NCBI GenBank assembly: GCA_026745465.1
Contig: JACYXH010000509.1
Coordinates: forward strand, 167,501-231,500
Direction: 5' to 3'
DNA length: 64,000 nucleotides
Origin: Lota lota
Lineage: Eukaryota > Chordata > Actinopteri > Gadiformes > Lotidae
The notes beneath the pieces are model-generated. The model had not been told where the DNA came from. It saw nothing but the letters and a program-made list of their open reading frames with translations, and did not search any database. Shown here piece after piece: positions 17,800 through 42,369 of this stretch. How positions within the stretch are numbered: position 1 is the first letter of the stretch; every line of letters begins with the position of its first letter. A program made the position numbers and the translations under genes.

Positions 17800-18520
17800 A
17801 CGCACGTTCCGCACGCATGTCTGTTTGGCCCATATGGGCCAACTGGCCCATTTGTAGGTTATTGGGCCATGTCAAGCACTTGATGGTGATGGTTTTATGG
17901 CCATGACATTGTAGTAATTTCATTTCGATTTAATTTATAATGGTTAGGCCTATGTGACAGTGTTTTTACTAAATTCTTAAATTGATCAATATTTGCGTTA
18001 TTCGTCTTTGGTATTACAATTAAATAGGCCTAGTCCTACCCATTTCGGTTGGATGGGAATGGGAACGTTATATGCAAAACAAGCTTTGATCTGCAATGAT
18101 TCAATAACCAATTGCTTTCGATAGCCTCGCTATTTTGCAAAGGAATGCTGGGAATTTCACGCAGGGGGGGTAGACACAAATTCTTTGTGGTGTGGTAGCT
18201 GTGACCCCCCCCCCCCCCCCCCCCCCCCCACACTCAGACACATCCTATAGTGTGGGTCGTTGAGGCAGTTGAAACAAAAGACCAGTGAATACGGGTAATT
18301 AAGTGCGAATCTTTACAAAGAAGCACTTTTTTGCGGCAGTTTAATTATGGACTTGACGTCCTTCTTTCTTTTTTGAAGAATAGTCGTTTACATTTAATAC
18401 AACGTATTACTGGCATATTCGTATGCATTTCCATCAGCCTAATGATCAACATCATTCAATGTTCCCATTCTGTAGGCCTATTTATGACTACATAGGGCTA
18501 GTAGTGCCATACATAGGTAG
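17800..18520. other. Intergenic stretch with short palindromes and a poly-C run
   Basis: No gene is seen. It contains a 16-bp perfect palindrome TGGCCCATATGGGCCA near 17827 and a run of about 23 C at 18207-18229. Confidence 0.6.
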
Positions 18521-18791
18521 GTAATCAGAATCAGCATCAGATTTATTGCCACGTAGGTTTTTACATACATTAATTTGTTTGGTTCTCAGTGGTGCATAAC
18601 AATAAACACGTATTGGGACAAGACAGGCAAACAAGGTGACTAGTAATAACAATAATAAAATATAATAGAGACATGATAAATAGATAATAATAGAAGAGAT
18701 GAGGTATTTATAATGGGAGTGCAAGTAACAGTCACAGTAATAACGGTAGTGCAAGTGTGACATAAGAGCAGCGCAATGAGACTGTATGTAC

Positions 18792-19114
18792 GGTGTCAGT
18801 GGGGGACCAGATACATGACGTACATGGTGTCAGTGGGGGACCAGATACATGACGTACATGGTGTCAGTGGGGGACCAGATACATGACGTACATGGTGTCA
18901 GTGGGGGACCAGATACATGACGTACATGGTGTCAGTGGGGGACCAGATACATGACGTACATGGTGTCAGTGGGGGACCAGATACATGACGTACATGGTGT
19001 CAGTGGGGGACCAGATACATGACGTACATGGTGTCAGTGGGGGACCAGATACATGACGTACATGGTGTCAGTGGGGGACCAGATACATGACGTACATGGT
19101 GTCAGTGGGGGACC
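18792..19114. repeat. 34-bp minisatellite, nine full copies and a partial one
   Basis: The unit runs from GGTGTCAGTGGGGGACC to ATACATGACGTACAT and starts at 18792 and then every 34 bp to 19098. The copies are essentially identical, so the expansion is recent. It lies in the 3' part of the LINE. Confidence 0.97.
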
Positions 19115-19236
19115 GGGGCCTTGTTGGCGAGGCAAAATGCTGTAGGAAAGAAGCTGTTGTTGTGGCGGGAGGTTTTGGTCTTGATGGACAGCAGCCTCCT
19201 GGCGGAGGGGAATGGATGAAAGAGTTTGTGACCAGG

Positions 19237-19283
19237 GTGGGGGGGGGGGGGGTGGGGGGGGGGGGGGGGGGTGGGGGGGGGGT
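19237..19283. repeat. G-rich run with single T interruptions
   Basis: About 45 bp of nearly pure G inside the LINE remnant. It creates artificial Gly or Pro open frames and could form a G-quadruplex. Confidence 0.9.
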
Positions 19284-19863
19284 CGGCCCACAATCCTTCC
19301 TGCCCGCCTCAGGGTCCTGGAGAGACGGCAGATTGCAGCCAATCACCCTCTCAGCGGAGGGAATGAGACGCTGCAGTCTGACCTTGTCCTTTGTGGTGGC
19401 AGCAGCGTACCAGATGGTGATGGAGGAGGTGAGGATGGACTCTATGATGGCGGTGTAGAAGAGGCACTATCATAGGTTTGGGCAGTTTGTACTTCCTCAG
19501 CTGTCGCAGGCAGTACATCCTCTGCTGGGCTTTCTTGATGGTGGAGCTGATGTTCAGCTCCCACTTGAGGTCATGGGTGATGATGATGCCCAGGAAGCGG
19601 AAGGACTCCACAGAGTCGACTGGGGAGTCCCACAGGGTGATGGGGGCTGATGGGGGCTGATGGGGGCGGATGGGGCTGGGTGCTTCCTGAAGTCCACAAC
19701 CATCTCCGCTGTCTTTAGAGCATTGAGCTCCAGGTTGTTCTGACCGCACCAGGACACCAGATGGTCAATCTCCCACCTGTAGGCAGACTCATCCCCACCG
19801 GAGATGAGCCCAATGAGGGTGGTGTCGTCTACAAGCTTCAGGAGCTTGACTGACTTTATAATC

Positions 19864-20086
19864 ATAATTATATAAATGATAATGGAGAGGGTGACGTTCG
19901 GTATATGATTAATGTCCCTTTGTGAAAGCGTTGGAGAGTGGAGAGGCACAATATATTCACTTTTGTTGAGATTCAGAAAGTCCTCACAGTCACCCACTTT
20001 CCAGACCAATAGGGGGCAGTATTATACCCTGACAACAAATTAAAAACTTGAAATACTGTAATGAAGAACATTTCAACCAATCACAT
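19864..20086 (-). repeat. Short interspersed repeat, copy B, inside the LINE
   Basis: Reverse-complement counterpart of 13964-14192. It interrupts the LINE reverse transcriptase between the FVDFS block and the DDTTLIG block, where roughly 50-60 conserved residues are missing. Confidence 0.8.
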
Positions 20087-20540
20087 TTGTATACAGGGAG
20101 AAGAGGAGGGGGGAAAGGACGCAGACTTGGAGGGGGGGGGGGGAGCCGGTGCTGATGGTCCGGGTGTCAGAGACATGTTTACCCAGCTTCACATACTGCT
20201 TCCTGTCAGACAGGAAGTTGGTGATCGACCTGCAGGTGGAGTCAGGTACGTGCAGCTGGGAGAGCTGAAATCCACAAACAGGATCCTTGCGTGGGTTCCT
20301 GCGGAGTCCAGGTGTTGGAGGACGAGGTGGAGTGCCATGTTAACTGCATCGTCCACAGAGCTGTTGGCTCGGTAGGCGAACTGCAGGGGGTCCAGGTGTG
20401 GGTCAGTGATGGTTTTGAGGTGTGACAGTACAAGGCGCTCGAAGCACTTCATTATCACAGAGGTCAGGGCGACGGGTCTGTAGTCGTTTAGCCCTGTGAT
20501 TCTTGCTTTTTTTTGGGGGGGGGGGACGACGACGGTGGAT

Positions 20541-20626
20541 GTCTTGAAGCAGGCTGGAACGTGGCATGTCTCCAGCGTCTTTAACACCTCACTGGAGACA
20601 TGCCACGTTACAGCCTGCTTCAAGAC
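20541..20626. repeat. Inverted repeat (35-nt arms) within LINE RT
   Basis: Arms 20541-20575 and 20592-20626 are reverse complements with one mismatch around a 16-nt loop. The frame reads through both arms. Confidence 0.9.
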
Positions 20627-20977
20627 CTCCACCGTCATCGCCGTCAGCTGATCGGCACAGTGCTTAAGGATGGAGGGAGAGACAGAGTCTGGTCCAGCTG
20701 CTTTGCGGGGGTTCTGCCTCTTGAATACTCTGTTAACGTCCCTCTCCAGGATAGAGAGAGACGTCGTTGTGGCAGGAGGGGGGAGGCGGCCTCTGAGGTG
20801 GGCCGTTGTGGAGAGGTGTGGGTCCCTGCTGAGGTGGGGGGGGGGGGGAGGGGGAGCTGGGGGTCCGGAACTGGTGGATGGGATCGCGGGGGATGGTGGC
20901 AGGACCGTCCCATTGTCCTTCAAATCGACAGTAGAACTCGTTCAGATCATTGGCCAGGCGCAAGTCATTTGTGGAGT

Positions 20978-21010
<33 letters not shown>
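20978..21010. repeat. Poly-G run
   Basis: About 33 consecutive G residues at the upstream edge of the recognisable LINE. Confidence 0.95.
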
Positions 21011-21013
<3 letters not shown>

Positions 21014-21060
21014 GGTTTGTAGTTGGTGATCTGCCTGAAACCCTTCCAGACAGAGGCCAG

Positions 21061-22044
21061 TTTATGGCACTGTCATATCATTAAAAGAGGTTTGGGGACT
21101 TAGACCATTAGAACTAACATTTTATTGCCCCGGGTGGAAAACCTCACTAAAATTGACAAAATCCACCTAGAATTGTGCAACTGAAGAACGATGCGTCTAG
21201 TTACAAGTAAATTACAACGTCTGATAGTATGAACTTTACACGTGAACATGGATCAGACTCCCTTTAGTCTGGTGCCACTCTGGACACATCCCTGGTTCAG
21301 TTAAATTGGGTTTTATTGTCTACCCACCTGAACGTTACCTGAACACTGGAGTGGAAAAGCACTGCAACAGTGCCACCTGGCTGTCTGATTGATAACATTA
21401 TTGAATTCTAAGAAGGCAGGGGGAATACCACGACTTGCTAACATGACGTGATGTTTATGGGATGGAAAGCAGAATCACGTGGCACCTATCTGGCGTCAGT
21501 TCTCCGCACCCTGCTTGTCTTGTAGGAATCTCAGGGAGACGCCCCATGACCTGCAGCCCTGATGCTGCTGCTTCTGAAACCGTAGCCTGAACTTGCATCA
21601 GTTGTTGACTCTACAAGACAACCAGGCACCCTTCTTTAAGACCACGGAGAAGGTGGTTCTGTGGTGTAAAGACGTCGACTCACTTGGTAGACTGAATGAC
21701 TTATGAATCGAAAATATAACCTGAAACGTGTCATAAACCCAATTACTCAGGTATGAACATAATCTACATAACCATAACATAATCCGAAAAAGGATTCCAT
21801 GCCCAAAAGTAGTTTTTTTTAATGTTTTTCTAACTTCATTCAAAGAGAAAATAGTGAACAGCATGTGATAGAGCCACTACACCCACTGTGTCAACACAAT
21901 TTTAATTGATCAATAATTTATTATGTCTGGCATGTTCTATTACTATTCAAATACAAACAGCTCTACACAAGCACTTGTGCACACACAACATGGTAAATTC
22001 CCACTCAATTTCCACAGAAAGAAAGTTCCTTCTTGGAAGTTGGT
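21061..22044. other. Intergenic, no supported gene
   Basis: AT-rich non-coding sequence. Open frames are short and unlike any family I recognise. Confidence 0.5.
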
Positions 22045-22352
22045 TGTCATGGCACGATCTACCAGAGTCGCTGGGATTGGCTGCAGTGCTGTGAGGTCAG
22101 AGGGGAGATTTCAAAAGCAGTGACTAAGACATGTATGAGCATAATACAACCATATGCAACCATTGCGCTCTCTTCCCTGTCTCTCCTACCATGGATAAGC
22201 TTGCATCAAGCTGTGTCATCTCACATCAGTCTTGATCATTTACAATCTATTATTCTTCACACTCAGAATGAAAGAAAGAAACAGGTTGTTAGGGGAACAT
22301 TCATGAGAACAATCCAAGGAAACAGTTCATGGTCCGATGGACTCCTCCTCCC

Positions 22353-22390
<38 letters not shown>

Positions 22391-22503
22391 ATGTGCGTTT
22401 GTGTGGTGGAGTGGCTAGACCATGTGACTCATCTGTGAGTCAGGTGGCCCCACAGGTTGCCTGTGGGGCCTTTCCTGACTGGATTAGTTACTGGAACAAT
22501 TAC

Positions 22504-22565
<62 letters not shown>

Positions 22566-22595
22566 TACGCAGTAACGGGCACTCACGCACCCACA

Positions 22596-22667
<72 letters not shown>

Positions 22668-22980
22668 ACACCTGGGAGGAGGAGTCCATCGGACCATGAA
22701 CTGTTTCCTTGGATTGTTCTCATGAATGTTCCCCTAACAGCCTGTTTCTTTCTTTCATTCTGAGTGTGAAGAATAATAGATTGTAAATTATCAAGACTGA
22801 TGTGAGATGACACAGCTTGATGCAAGCTTATCCATGGTAGTAGAGACAGGGAAGAGAGCGCAATGGTTGCATATGGTTGTATTATGCTCATACATGTCTT
22901 AGTCACTGCTTTTGAAATCTCTCCTCTGACCTAACAGCACTGCAGCCAATCACAGTGACTCTGGTAGACCGTGTCATGAC
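22045..22980. repeat. Long inverted repeat, 310-bp arms around CA/GT arrays
   Basis: Left arm 22045-22355 and right arm 22671-22980 are reverse complements at roughly 97% by eye. The 315-bp spacer holds a GT tract (22356-22388), unique sequence, and CA tracts at 22506-22563 and 22600-22669. The GT tract and the second CA tract extend the pairing of the arms. No transposase is seen. It could be a foldback element or an inverted duplication. Confidence 0.92.
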
Positions 22981-23700
22981 ACACTTCACATATTCTGGAT
23001 GTATATTCGAGAACATTCTGGAAAGGGCTGTGTAGACAAATGGAGGAAACAGAAAAGACACTAAAGCCTAGAACCAATACATATTTGGATTATAATTGGT
23101 TTATTATTCATGTAAAGCTAATCATATTTGATCTATTCCAGAATGCCGTTGAAGACGAGTAAACAAACGTTGTAAAGTGAAAGCTGTAAACTGTTACTGG
23201 AATCAGTATCAAATTTAACAACCCAACAATAGCCTACACTGTTTCCATCTTAACAGAAGGTGCCAGTGGTAGTCTAAAGTCAAGGCCACACACATTCATT
23301 CGCTACCATAGTCTGTAAAAAACATTTTAAAACATGACATTCATTTCGTGTCGGGACATCAATAACTATAAATCATGGGTCCAACCAACCATTACTGCAA
23401 TTACCCAAAACACCCGTCGCAATATGATCAACTATTGCATCAATAAAAAAAATAAAATAAAAAAAAAATCGTCTCACTGTGAAACTAAACTAAAAGGATC
23501 TTATAGCCTATATATGAAGTTACATTTTGTTCACGACAATACTCCAATAACATTTACTGTAGAAGAATGCTGATCATACTTTAATTTAATAGTAGATAGA
23601 TTATAGATTATTAATAGATTATTTCTGCGATGCAGCCCTGTACGTGAGTCGGCTCAGCGCTTGCTTCTTGAGCATGATTAGGTGCAATGCCTGGACATGT
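22981..23700. other. Intergenic, AT-rich
   Basis: No coding exon is seen upstream of the ddit4-like promoter. An A-rich run lies near 23440-23470. Confidence 0.5.
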
Positions 23701-23718
23701 TGCGTGAGCCTGATTCAA

Positions 23719-23723
23719 CCAAT
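23719..23723 (+). promoter_or_regulatory. CCAAT box upstream of the ddit4-like gene
   Basis: CCAAT lies about 100 bp upstream of the TATA box, a usual position for NF-Y binding. Confidence 0.5.
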
Positions 23724-23800
23724 AGCTCTGGCTCAACCGTGCCACCAGCCAAGAAGGGGGCGGGCCTGGACGGGCCGGTGCCACCGCAACGAACACCAGC

Positions 23801-23809
23801 TGACGCAAC
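23801..23809 (+). promoter_or_regulatory. ATF/CREB-type element (TGACGCAAC)
   Basis: TGACGCAAC resembles C/EBP-ATF4 composite sites (TGATGCAAT-like) and lies just upstream of the TATA box. DDIT4 is a known ATF4 target under stress. Binding here is inferred. Confidence 0.4.
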
Positions 23810-23818
23810 TACGGTCGC

Positions 23819-23826
23819 TATATAAA
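23819..23826 (+). promoter_or_regulatory. TATA box of the ddit4-like gene
   Basis: TATATAAA lies about 95 bp before the start codon, followed by a GC-rich leader. It fits a focused stress-inducible promoter with a start site near 23850. Confidence 0.75.
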
Positions 23827-23917
23827 GTTGCGGCCACCGCTTTTACGCACTTCAACCTTTCTACATGGAGCAACTACACATACAACGCGAAGGAGAGAGC
23901 GAGGAATCATCATCGAT

Positions 23918-24917
23918 ATGGTCTATACCACGGCTCTCGCAATTGGACACGGATTACCAATGCCTTCCTCGGAACAGGAAAGCGTCTTTGAGATGATTGG
24001 AAAGTATTTCTTTCCGTTCACGTCTAACAAAAGGACAGGTTTCGCCAGTCGCCGGGGAAGCGTCGAAAGCTGCGATGAAATCGAAAAGAACGCGCAAAGT
24101 AAGTTTATGTTAATTCGAAACGATAAAGCCGGTTTTGTTTAGGCATACAGGCCCATTGTATGCCTACATTTGAGATCTCAAGTCCTCCTCGTAGTGGAGC
24201 TCCTTCATATTAAAGAGTCTTGCTGATGTAATTGAGACACGGCTTGTGTGATGGTTCAACGTCTTGCCCAAGAGTTGCTGATCCTACGAAACGCCTTTCA
24301 TATGACTTGTCACGTTTTTACTATTGCATCCTAGGCAGAAAGTGATGTATAACTTATTACACTTATGACAAGCTTGGTTGCTTGATTTTGCATTATTGAA
24401 GCACTGGAGCATGTAGGTCCCCCTGTATTATTTTAACTAATCAATTTTTTTGTGCCCCATAGAAGCCGACATGGACACTGGCCTGGAGGACGAGGAGAGG
24501 CTTCTCCAGGAAAACATCGTGGGGCAGATGGAGCGGTGTCTCTCGGAGGCCAAGCGTTCGGCTCTCCGCTGCCAGGTGTTGCTGCTTCCGCGCCAGATGA
24601 CCGCCAAGGTGGCCCGGGACGTGGCGCGCTCCTCGGCCGAGGAGCCGTGCGGGCTACGGGGGGCCTTCATCATGGTCTACCTGGAGGAGGAAAAGAGAGA
24701 CGGGCCGGTGATGAAGCCTCTGGGAGTCATCCGGCCGGATCCCACCGTCACTCCAACCTTCGAGCTCTCCGTGGTCTTCAAGGCGGACAGCGACGGCTGG
24801 TCGCCGCTCAAACACATCTTCGTAACAGAAGAGGCGTTGAAACTGAGGCCCGAATACCGGCTAGTGAAGAGGAAACTCTACTCCTCTGAAAACCCGGTTA
24901 TTCACTGTTTTTACTAA
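23918..24917 (+). CDS. DNA-damage-inducible transcript 4-like (REDD family) inhibitor of mTORC1
   Basis: Two coding exons, 23918-24098 and 24463-24917, joined at strong GT-AG sites, give 211 aa. The C-terminal domain carries the REDD signature: [16 protein letters not shown], then [14 protein letters not shown] and [20 protein letters not shown]. The usual REDD1 pattern is [22 protein letters not shown] and VIKKKLYSSE. DDIT4 and DDIT4L are stress-induced cytoplasmic proteins that restrain mTORC1 through TSC1/2. The N-terminus ([16 protein letters not shown]) resembles neither mammalian paralogue, and the acidic stretch before the domain is short. The spaced RPEY replaces the usual STGFR. I cannot tell whether it is orthologous to ddit4, ddit4l or a fish-specific third copy, so no symbol is given. 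A TATA box lies just upstream. Confidence 0.88.
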
Positions 24918-25265
24918 GGCATAATGTAGCTCTCCTGTCTTTTTTCTTTCCACAGTTTGTCCTATCTCGGTATATTGTACACTGTTGTCACTCCATGGCG
25001 ATGCACATATTGGGACGGGATAAGCCCTGAAAACAATTGGTCTACTACTGTAAAATATATTTATATTCTTTTTCTTTATTTTTTACAGCCAAGTGTAATT
25101 GCTGCCTTGTTACTAAAGTTCATAAAAGCAAATGTGTTTTCAAATGTTCCCTTGCTAATGTGACCAATATTTGCACTGAATTTGACTGATAATAGCAATG
25201 TAAACTGTATTTGCTGGATGGGAATGAGCTGGCCTCACTGCCCTTATGTGTACTATGCTTTTATA

Positions 25266-25271
25266 AATAAA
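25266..25271 (+). terminator. ddit4-like polyadenylation signal (AATAAA)
   Basis: AATAAA about 350 bp past the stop codon, following AT-rich 3' UTR sequence typical of an unstable mRNA. Confidence 0.65.
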
Positions 25272-25289
25272 AGTCATTTTGCACACTAA

Positions 25290-26258
25290 CATTTAATTGG
25301 ACACGTTTTCCATCTTCTTGATTTGACTCACACAAAGAACTGTTAATAGAGCAAAGTCACCCAAACTACTGATACAGACGTGATACTTAAGAGCCCATGG
25401 GACAAAGATCAAATAATATTTTTTAATAAACAAATGTACAACTGAACACAGGATACGTGAACATCCACTGGCCCAAAACAAAGTCCATCGCAGAGTCACA
25501 ACAAAGTACTGTACCCTAACGCACGCACAAGACACAGTATACACCGACTCTGATATTTCTACTGCTATCACAGAAGTCAGTCTGCAGACTAAACTAGGGA
25601 TGCGTCATTTGTTTTTCAAAGTCCCCAATTCTGCTTTCTTGGCCAGATAACTCTTGGGGGGGGGGGGGGGGAAACGTTTTTTAGTCTTTAATGGTTATTA
25701 AAGTCACAAACATGGCTTGTTTTGGCACCACTGGACACAAGTGGTTCAACACATTAATTTAAGGGGGGGGGGGGGGGGGGGGGGAACAATCTATTGCTCT
25801 GCGGTCTGATGGGATAACACTGCAACGTCATTAAGGTTTGCAGGCGTTTAGTATTAAGAGGCATTCTTGACAGTACTACGAAGTCAGGTGTACCGGTGCA
25901 TCCCAAATACTACATAACATGGATCCCTTTTGACCGTTTACTTAGGAAAAGGAGCAAACCAGATCAGGGTTCAACTAACCCCTGATCTGGAGAGCTAACA
26001 CAAGTTCACACTAGAGCCTTTAAATGCTGTCCACCTCTGCCCACACATTAACATTCACACACCCACGCACACACAGGGGGCGTGCATGTGTGAGAAAGTA
26101 GCCTGTTAAAGGAAAAAAAAACGATACCCAGAACTATGACGTAATCTACAGTTTGGGATGACAGGGTCTCCATCTAGCTCTCTTGCTCTCTCTCTCTCTC
26201 CAAGTCCCTCTCTAGGTCTCTTGGCCTCCTTCGCACTGAAGTCTTGTGATTTCCCTCT
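25290..26258. other. Convergent intergenic interval and brd8 3' UTR
   Basis: Non-coding sequence between ddit4-like and brd8. It contains poly-G runs at 25656-25672 and 25766-25783 and a CT run near 26185-26200. Part must be the brd8 3' UTR. I found no convincing minus-strand AATAAA. Confidence 0.5.
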
Positions 26259-39854
<13,596 letters not shown>

Positions 39855-39972
39855 TCCTTTTGTGTCGAGGCCGTGATCCGTACTTCCGCCGGATCTCAGT
39901 CAGAAGTTCCGACACATTCAGGATCGACCAGAAAGAAAACACTGAACACTGTTAACATGGTTCCCACATTGA

Positions 39973-40045
39973 GGGGGATTAGCTCAAATGGTAGAGCGCT
40001 CGCTTAGCATGCGAGAGGTAGCGGGATCGATGCCCGCATCCTCCA
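39973..40045 (+). tRNA. tRNA-Ala (AGC) copy 1
   Basis: Consensus sequence. First copy of the array, with a 5' flank that is brd8 promoter sequence and not the repeat flank. Followed by the long spacer. Confidence 0.96.
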
Positions 40046-40388
40046 TACTATCCTCCTTGGGGAATGTGATGTATCATATATATACTAATAAGTGGGGCAA
40101 AAGGCTAAACCTTGTGCCTAACAGCAAGGGGATGGTGAACCATCAACCCATTTATTTATAAATGAAACTAGTTATGAACATGGAAGTTCTAATTAGTTCA
40201 AATGCAACCTTATAGGCTAAGCCTCAATAAATTAGCCTAAATTAAATGGACAAACCTCAAGAGGAATAGTGGAAATCTGTCGTTACCTTTTAAAATTCAC
40301 AAAATATTCCCTTAATTTATCAACCACAGAGCCTTCTTAAAACGGCTCCAACGACTCTGAATTGGCGGAAGGGACACAGCCTACTTAA

Positions 40389-40461
40389 GGGGGATTAGCT
40401 CAAATGGTAGAGCGCTCGCTTAGCATGCGAGAGGTAGCGGGATCGATGCCCGCATCCTCCA
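40389..40461 (+). tRNA. tRNA-Ala (AGC) copy 2
   Basis: Consensus sequence; 331-bp unit. Confidence 0.96.
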
Positions 40462-40719
40462 AAAGCAGTTTGAGAACATGGGTAGACCTACCTCATTAAT
40501 GTTTAACTTCTTTGTACTGTTAATTAATTGAACTAACTAACAGTAAGAATAGGTGATATCTGTCATTACCTTTTAAAATTCAACGCAAAGTAATGCATTC
40601 AATACATACTCCACCAACATGACGGCAGCACAAACTTTTCACTTTAATTATCAACCACAGAGCCTTCTTAAAACGGTTCCAACGACTCTGAATTGGCGGA
40701 CGGGACACAGCCTACTTAA

Positions 40720-40792
40720 GGGGGATTAGCTCAAATGGTAGAGCGCTCGCTTAGCATGCGAGAGGTAGCGGGATCGATTCCCGCATCCTCCA
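40720..40792 (+). tRNA. tRNA-Ala (AGC) copy 3
   Basis: T-loop position 60 is T (ATCGATT), which improves the B-box match; 204-bp unit. Confidence 0.95.
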
Positions 40793-40923
40793 AAAAGCTG
40801 TTTGAGAAAATGGGTAGACCAACCTCATTAATGTTTAACTTCTTTGTACTGTGAATTAATTGAACTGACTAACAGTAAGACTAGGTGATATCTGAATTGG
40901 CGGACGGGACAGAGCCTACTTAA

Positions 40924-40996
40924 GGGGGATTAGTTCAAATGGTAGAGCGCTCGCTTAGCATGCGAGAGGTAGCGGGATCGATGCCCGAATCTTCCA
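40924..40996 (+). tRNA. tRNA-Ala (AGC) copy 4, degenerate class B1
   Basis: GTTC in the D stem and CGAATCTTCC at the 3' side. Followed by the long spacer. Confidence 0.7.
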
Positions 40997-41343
40997 TACT
41001 ATCATCCTCGGGGAATGTGAGTTATCATATATATATACTAAAAAGTGGGGCAAAATGCTAAACTTTGTGCCTAACAGCAAGGGAATGGAGAACCATCAAC
41101 CCATTTATTAATAAATGAAACTAGTTATGAACATGGAAGTTCTAATTAGTTCAAATGCAACCTTATAGGCTAAGCCTCAATAAATTAGCCTCAATTAAAT
41201 GGACAAACCTCAAGAGGAATAGTGGAAATCTGTCGTTACCTTTTAAAATTCACACAAAATATTCCCTTAATTTATCAACCACAGAGCCTTCTTAAAACGG
41301 CTCCAACGACTCTGAATTGGCGGACGGGACACAGCCTACTTAA

Positions 41344-41416
41344 GGGGGATTAGCTCAAATGGTAGAGCGCTCGCTTAGCATGCGAGAGGTAGCGGGATCG
41401 ATGCCCGCATCCTCCA
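41344..41416 (+). tRNA. tRNA-Ala (AGC) copy 5
   Basis: Consensus sequence, followed by the long spacer. With copies 6-8 it repeats the layout of copies 1-4. Confidence 0.96.
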
Positions 41417-41761
41417 TACTATCCTCCTTGGGGAATGTGATGTATCATATATATACTAATAAGTGGGGCAAAAGGCTAAACCTTGTGCCTAACAGCAAGG
41501 GGATGGTGAACCATCAACCCATTTATTTATAAATGAAACTAGTTATGAACATGGAAGTTCTAATTAGTTCAAATGCAACCTTATAGGCTAAGCCTCAATA
41601 AATTAGCCTAAATTAAATGGACAAACCTCAAGAGGAATAGTGGAAATCTGTCGTTACCTTTTAAAATTCACACAAAATATTCCCTTAATTTATCAACCAC
41701 AGAGCCTTCTTAAAACGGCTCCAACGACTCTGAATTGGCGGAAGGGACACAGCCTACTTAA

Positions 41762-41834
41762 GGGGGATTAGCTCAAATGGTAGAGCGCTCGCTTAGCATG
41801 CGAGAGGTAGCGGGATCGATGCCCGCATCCTCCA
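41762..41834 (+). tRNA. tRNA-Ala (AGC) copy 6
   Basis: Consensus sequence; 331-bp unit. Confidence 0.96.
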
Positions 41835-42092
41835 AAAGCAGTTTGAGAACATGGGTAGACCTACCTCATTAATGTTTAACTTCTTTGTACTGTTAATTAA
41901 TTGAACTAACTAACAGTAAGAATAGGTGATATCTGTCATTACCTTTTAAAATTCAACGCAAAGTAATGCATTCAATACATACTCCACCAACATGACGGCA
42001 GCACAAACTTTTCACTTTAATTATCAACCACAGAGCCTTCTTAAAACGGTTCCAACGACTCTGAATTGGCGGACGGGACACAGCCTACTTAA

Positions 42093-42165
42093 GGGGGATT
42101 AGCTCAAATGGTAGAGCGCTCGCTGAGCATGCGTGAGGTAGCGGGATCGATGCCCGCATCCTCCA
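42093..42165 (+). tRNA. tRNA-Ala (AGC) copy 7, damaged anticodon arm
   Basis: The invariant T33 before the anticodon is G, and A42 is T, giving a mismatch in the anticodon stem. Decoding is probably impaired. Confidence 0.75.
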
Positions 42166-42296
42166 AAAAGCTGTTTGAGAAAATGGGTAGACCAACCTCA
42201 TTAATGTTTAACTTCTTTGTACTGTGAATTAATTGAACTGACTAACAGTAAGACTAGGTGATATCTGAATTGGCGGACGGGACTGAGCCTACTTAA

Positions 42297-42369
42297 GGGG
42301 GATTAGTTCAAATGGTAGCGCGCTCGCTTAGCATGCGAGAGGTAGTGGGATCGATGCCCGAATCTTCCA
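42297..42369 (+). tRNA. tRNA-Ala (AGC) copy 8, degenerate class B1
   Basis: Class B1 changes plus A23 to C in the D stem and C50 to T. Confidence 0.65.

Larger units (their letters stand above)
18523..21060 (-). mobile_element. Decayed CR1/L2/Rex1-like LINE with reverse transcriptase remnants
   Basis: Read on the minus strand, the upstream part carries RLANDLNEFYCRFE, then RT-domain blocks KAAGPDSVSPSILKHCADQL, LNDYRPVALTSVIMKCFERL, DPLQFAYRANSSVDDAVNMA and ARILFVDFS. Further on come VDDTTLIGLISGGDES (the YxDD-region equivalent), LELNALKTAEMVVDFR and SFRFLGIIITHDLKWE. The 3' end is AT-rich near 18523-18780. The RT is broken by frameshifts, by G-runs and by a foreign 223-bp repeat at 19864-20086, which replaces the segment before the catalytic Asp pair. 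The copy cannot move. The exact clade is uncertain. Confidence 0.85.

Noticed and set aside
18792-19114. A CRISPR-like array
   Set aside because: Units abut with no variable spacers, and the host is a vertebrate.
19087-19458. Gly-rich and Pro-rich open frames across G-runs
   Set aside because: They arise from homopolymer G in the LINE remnant.
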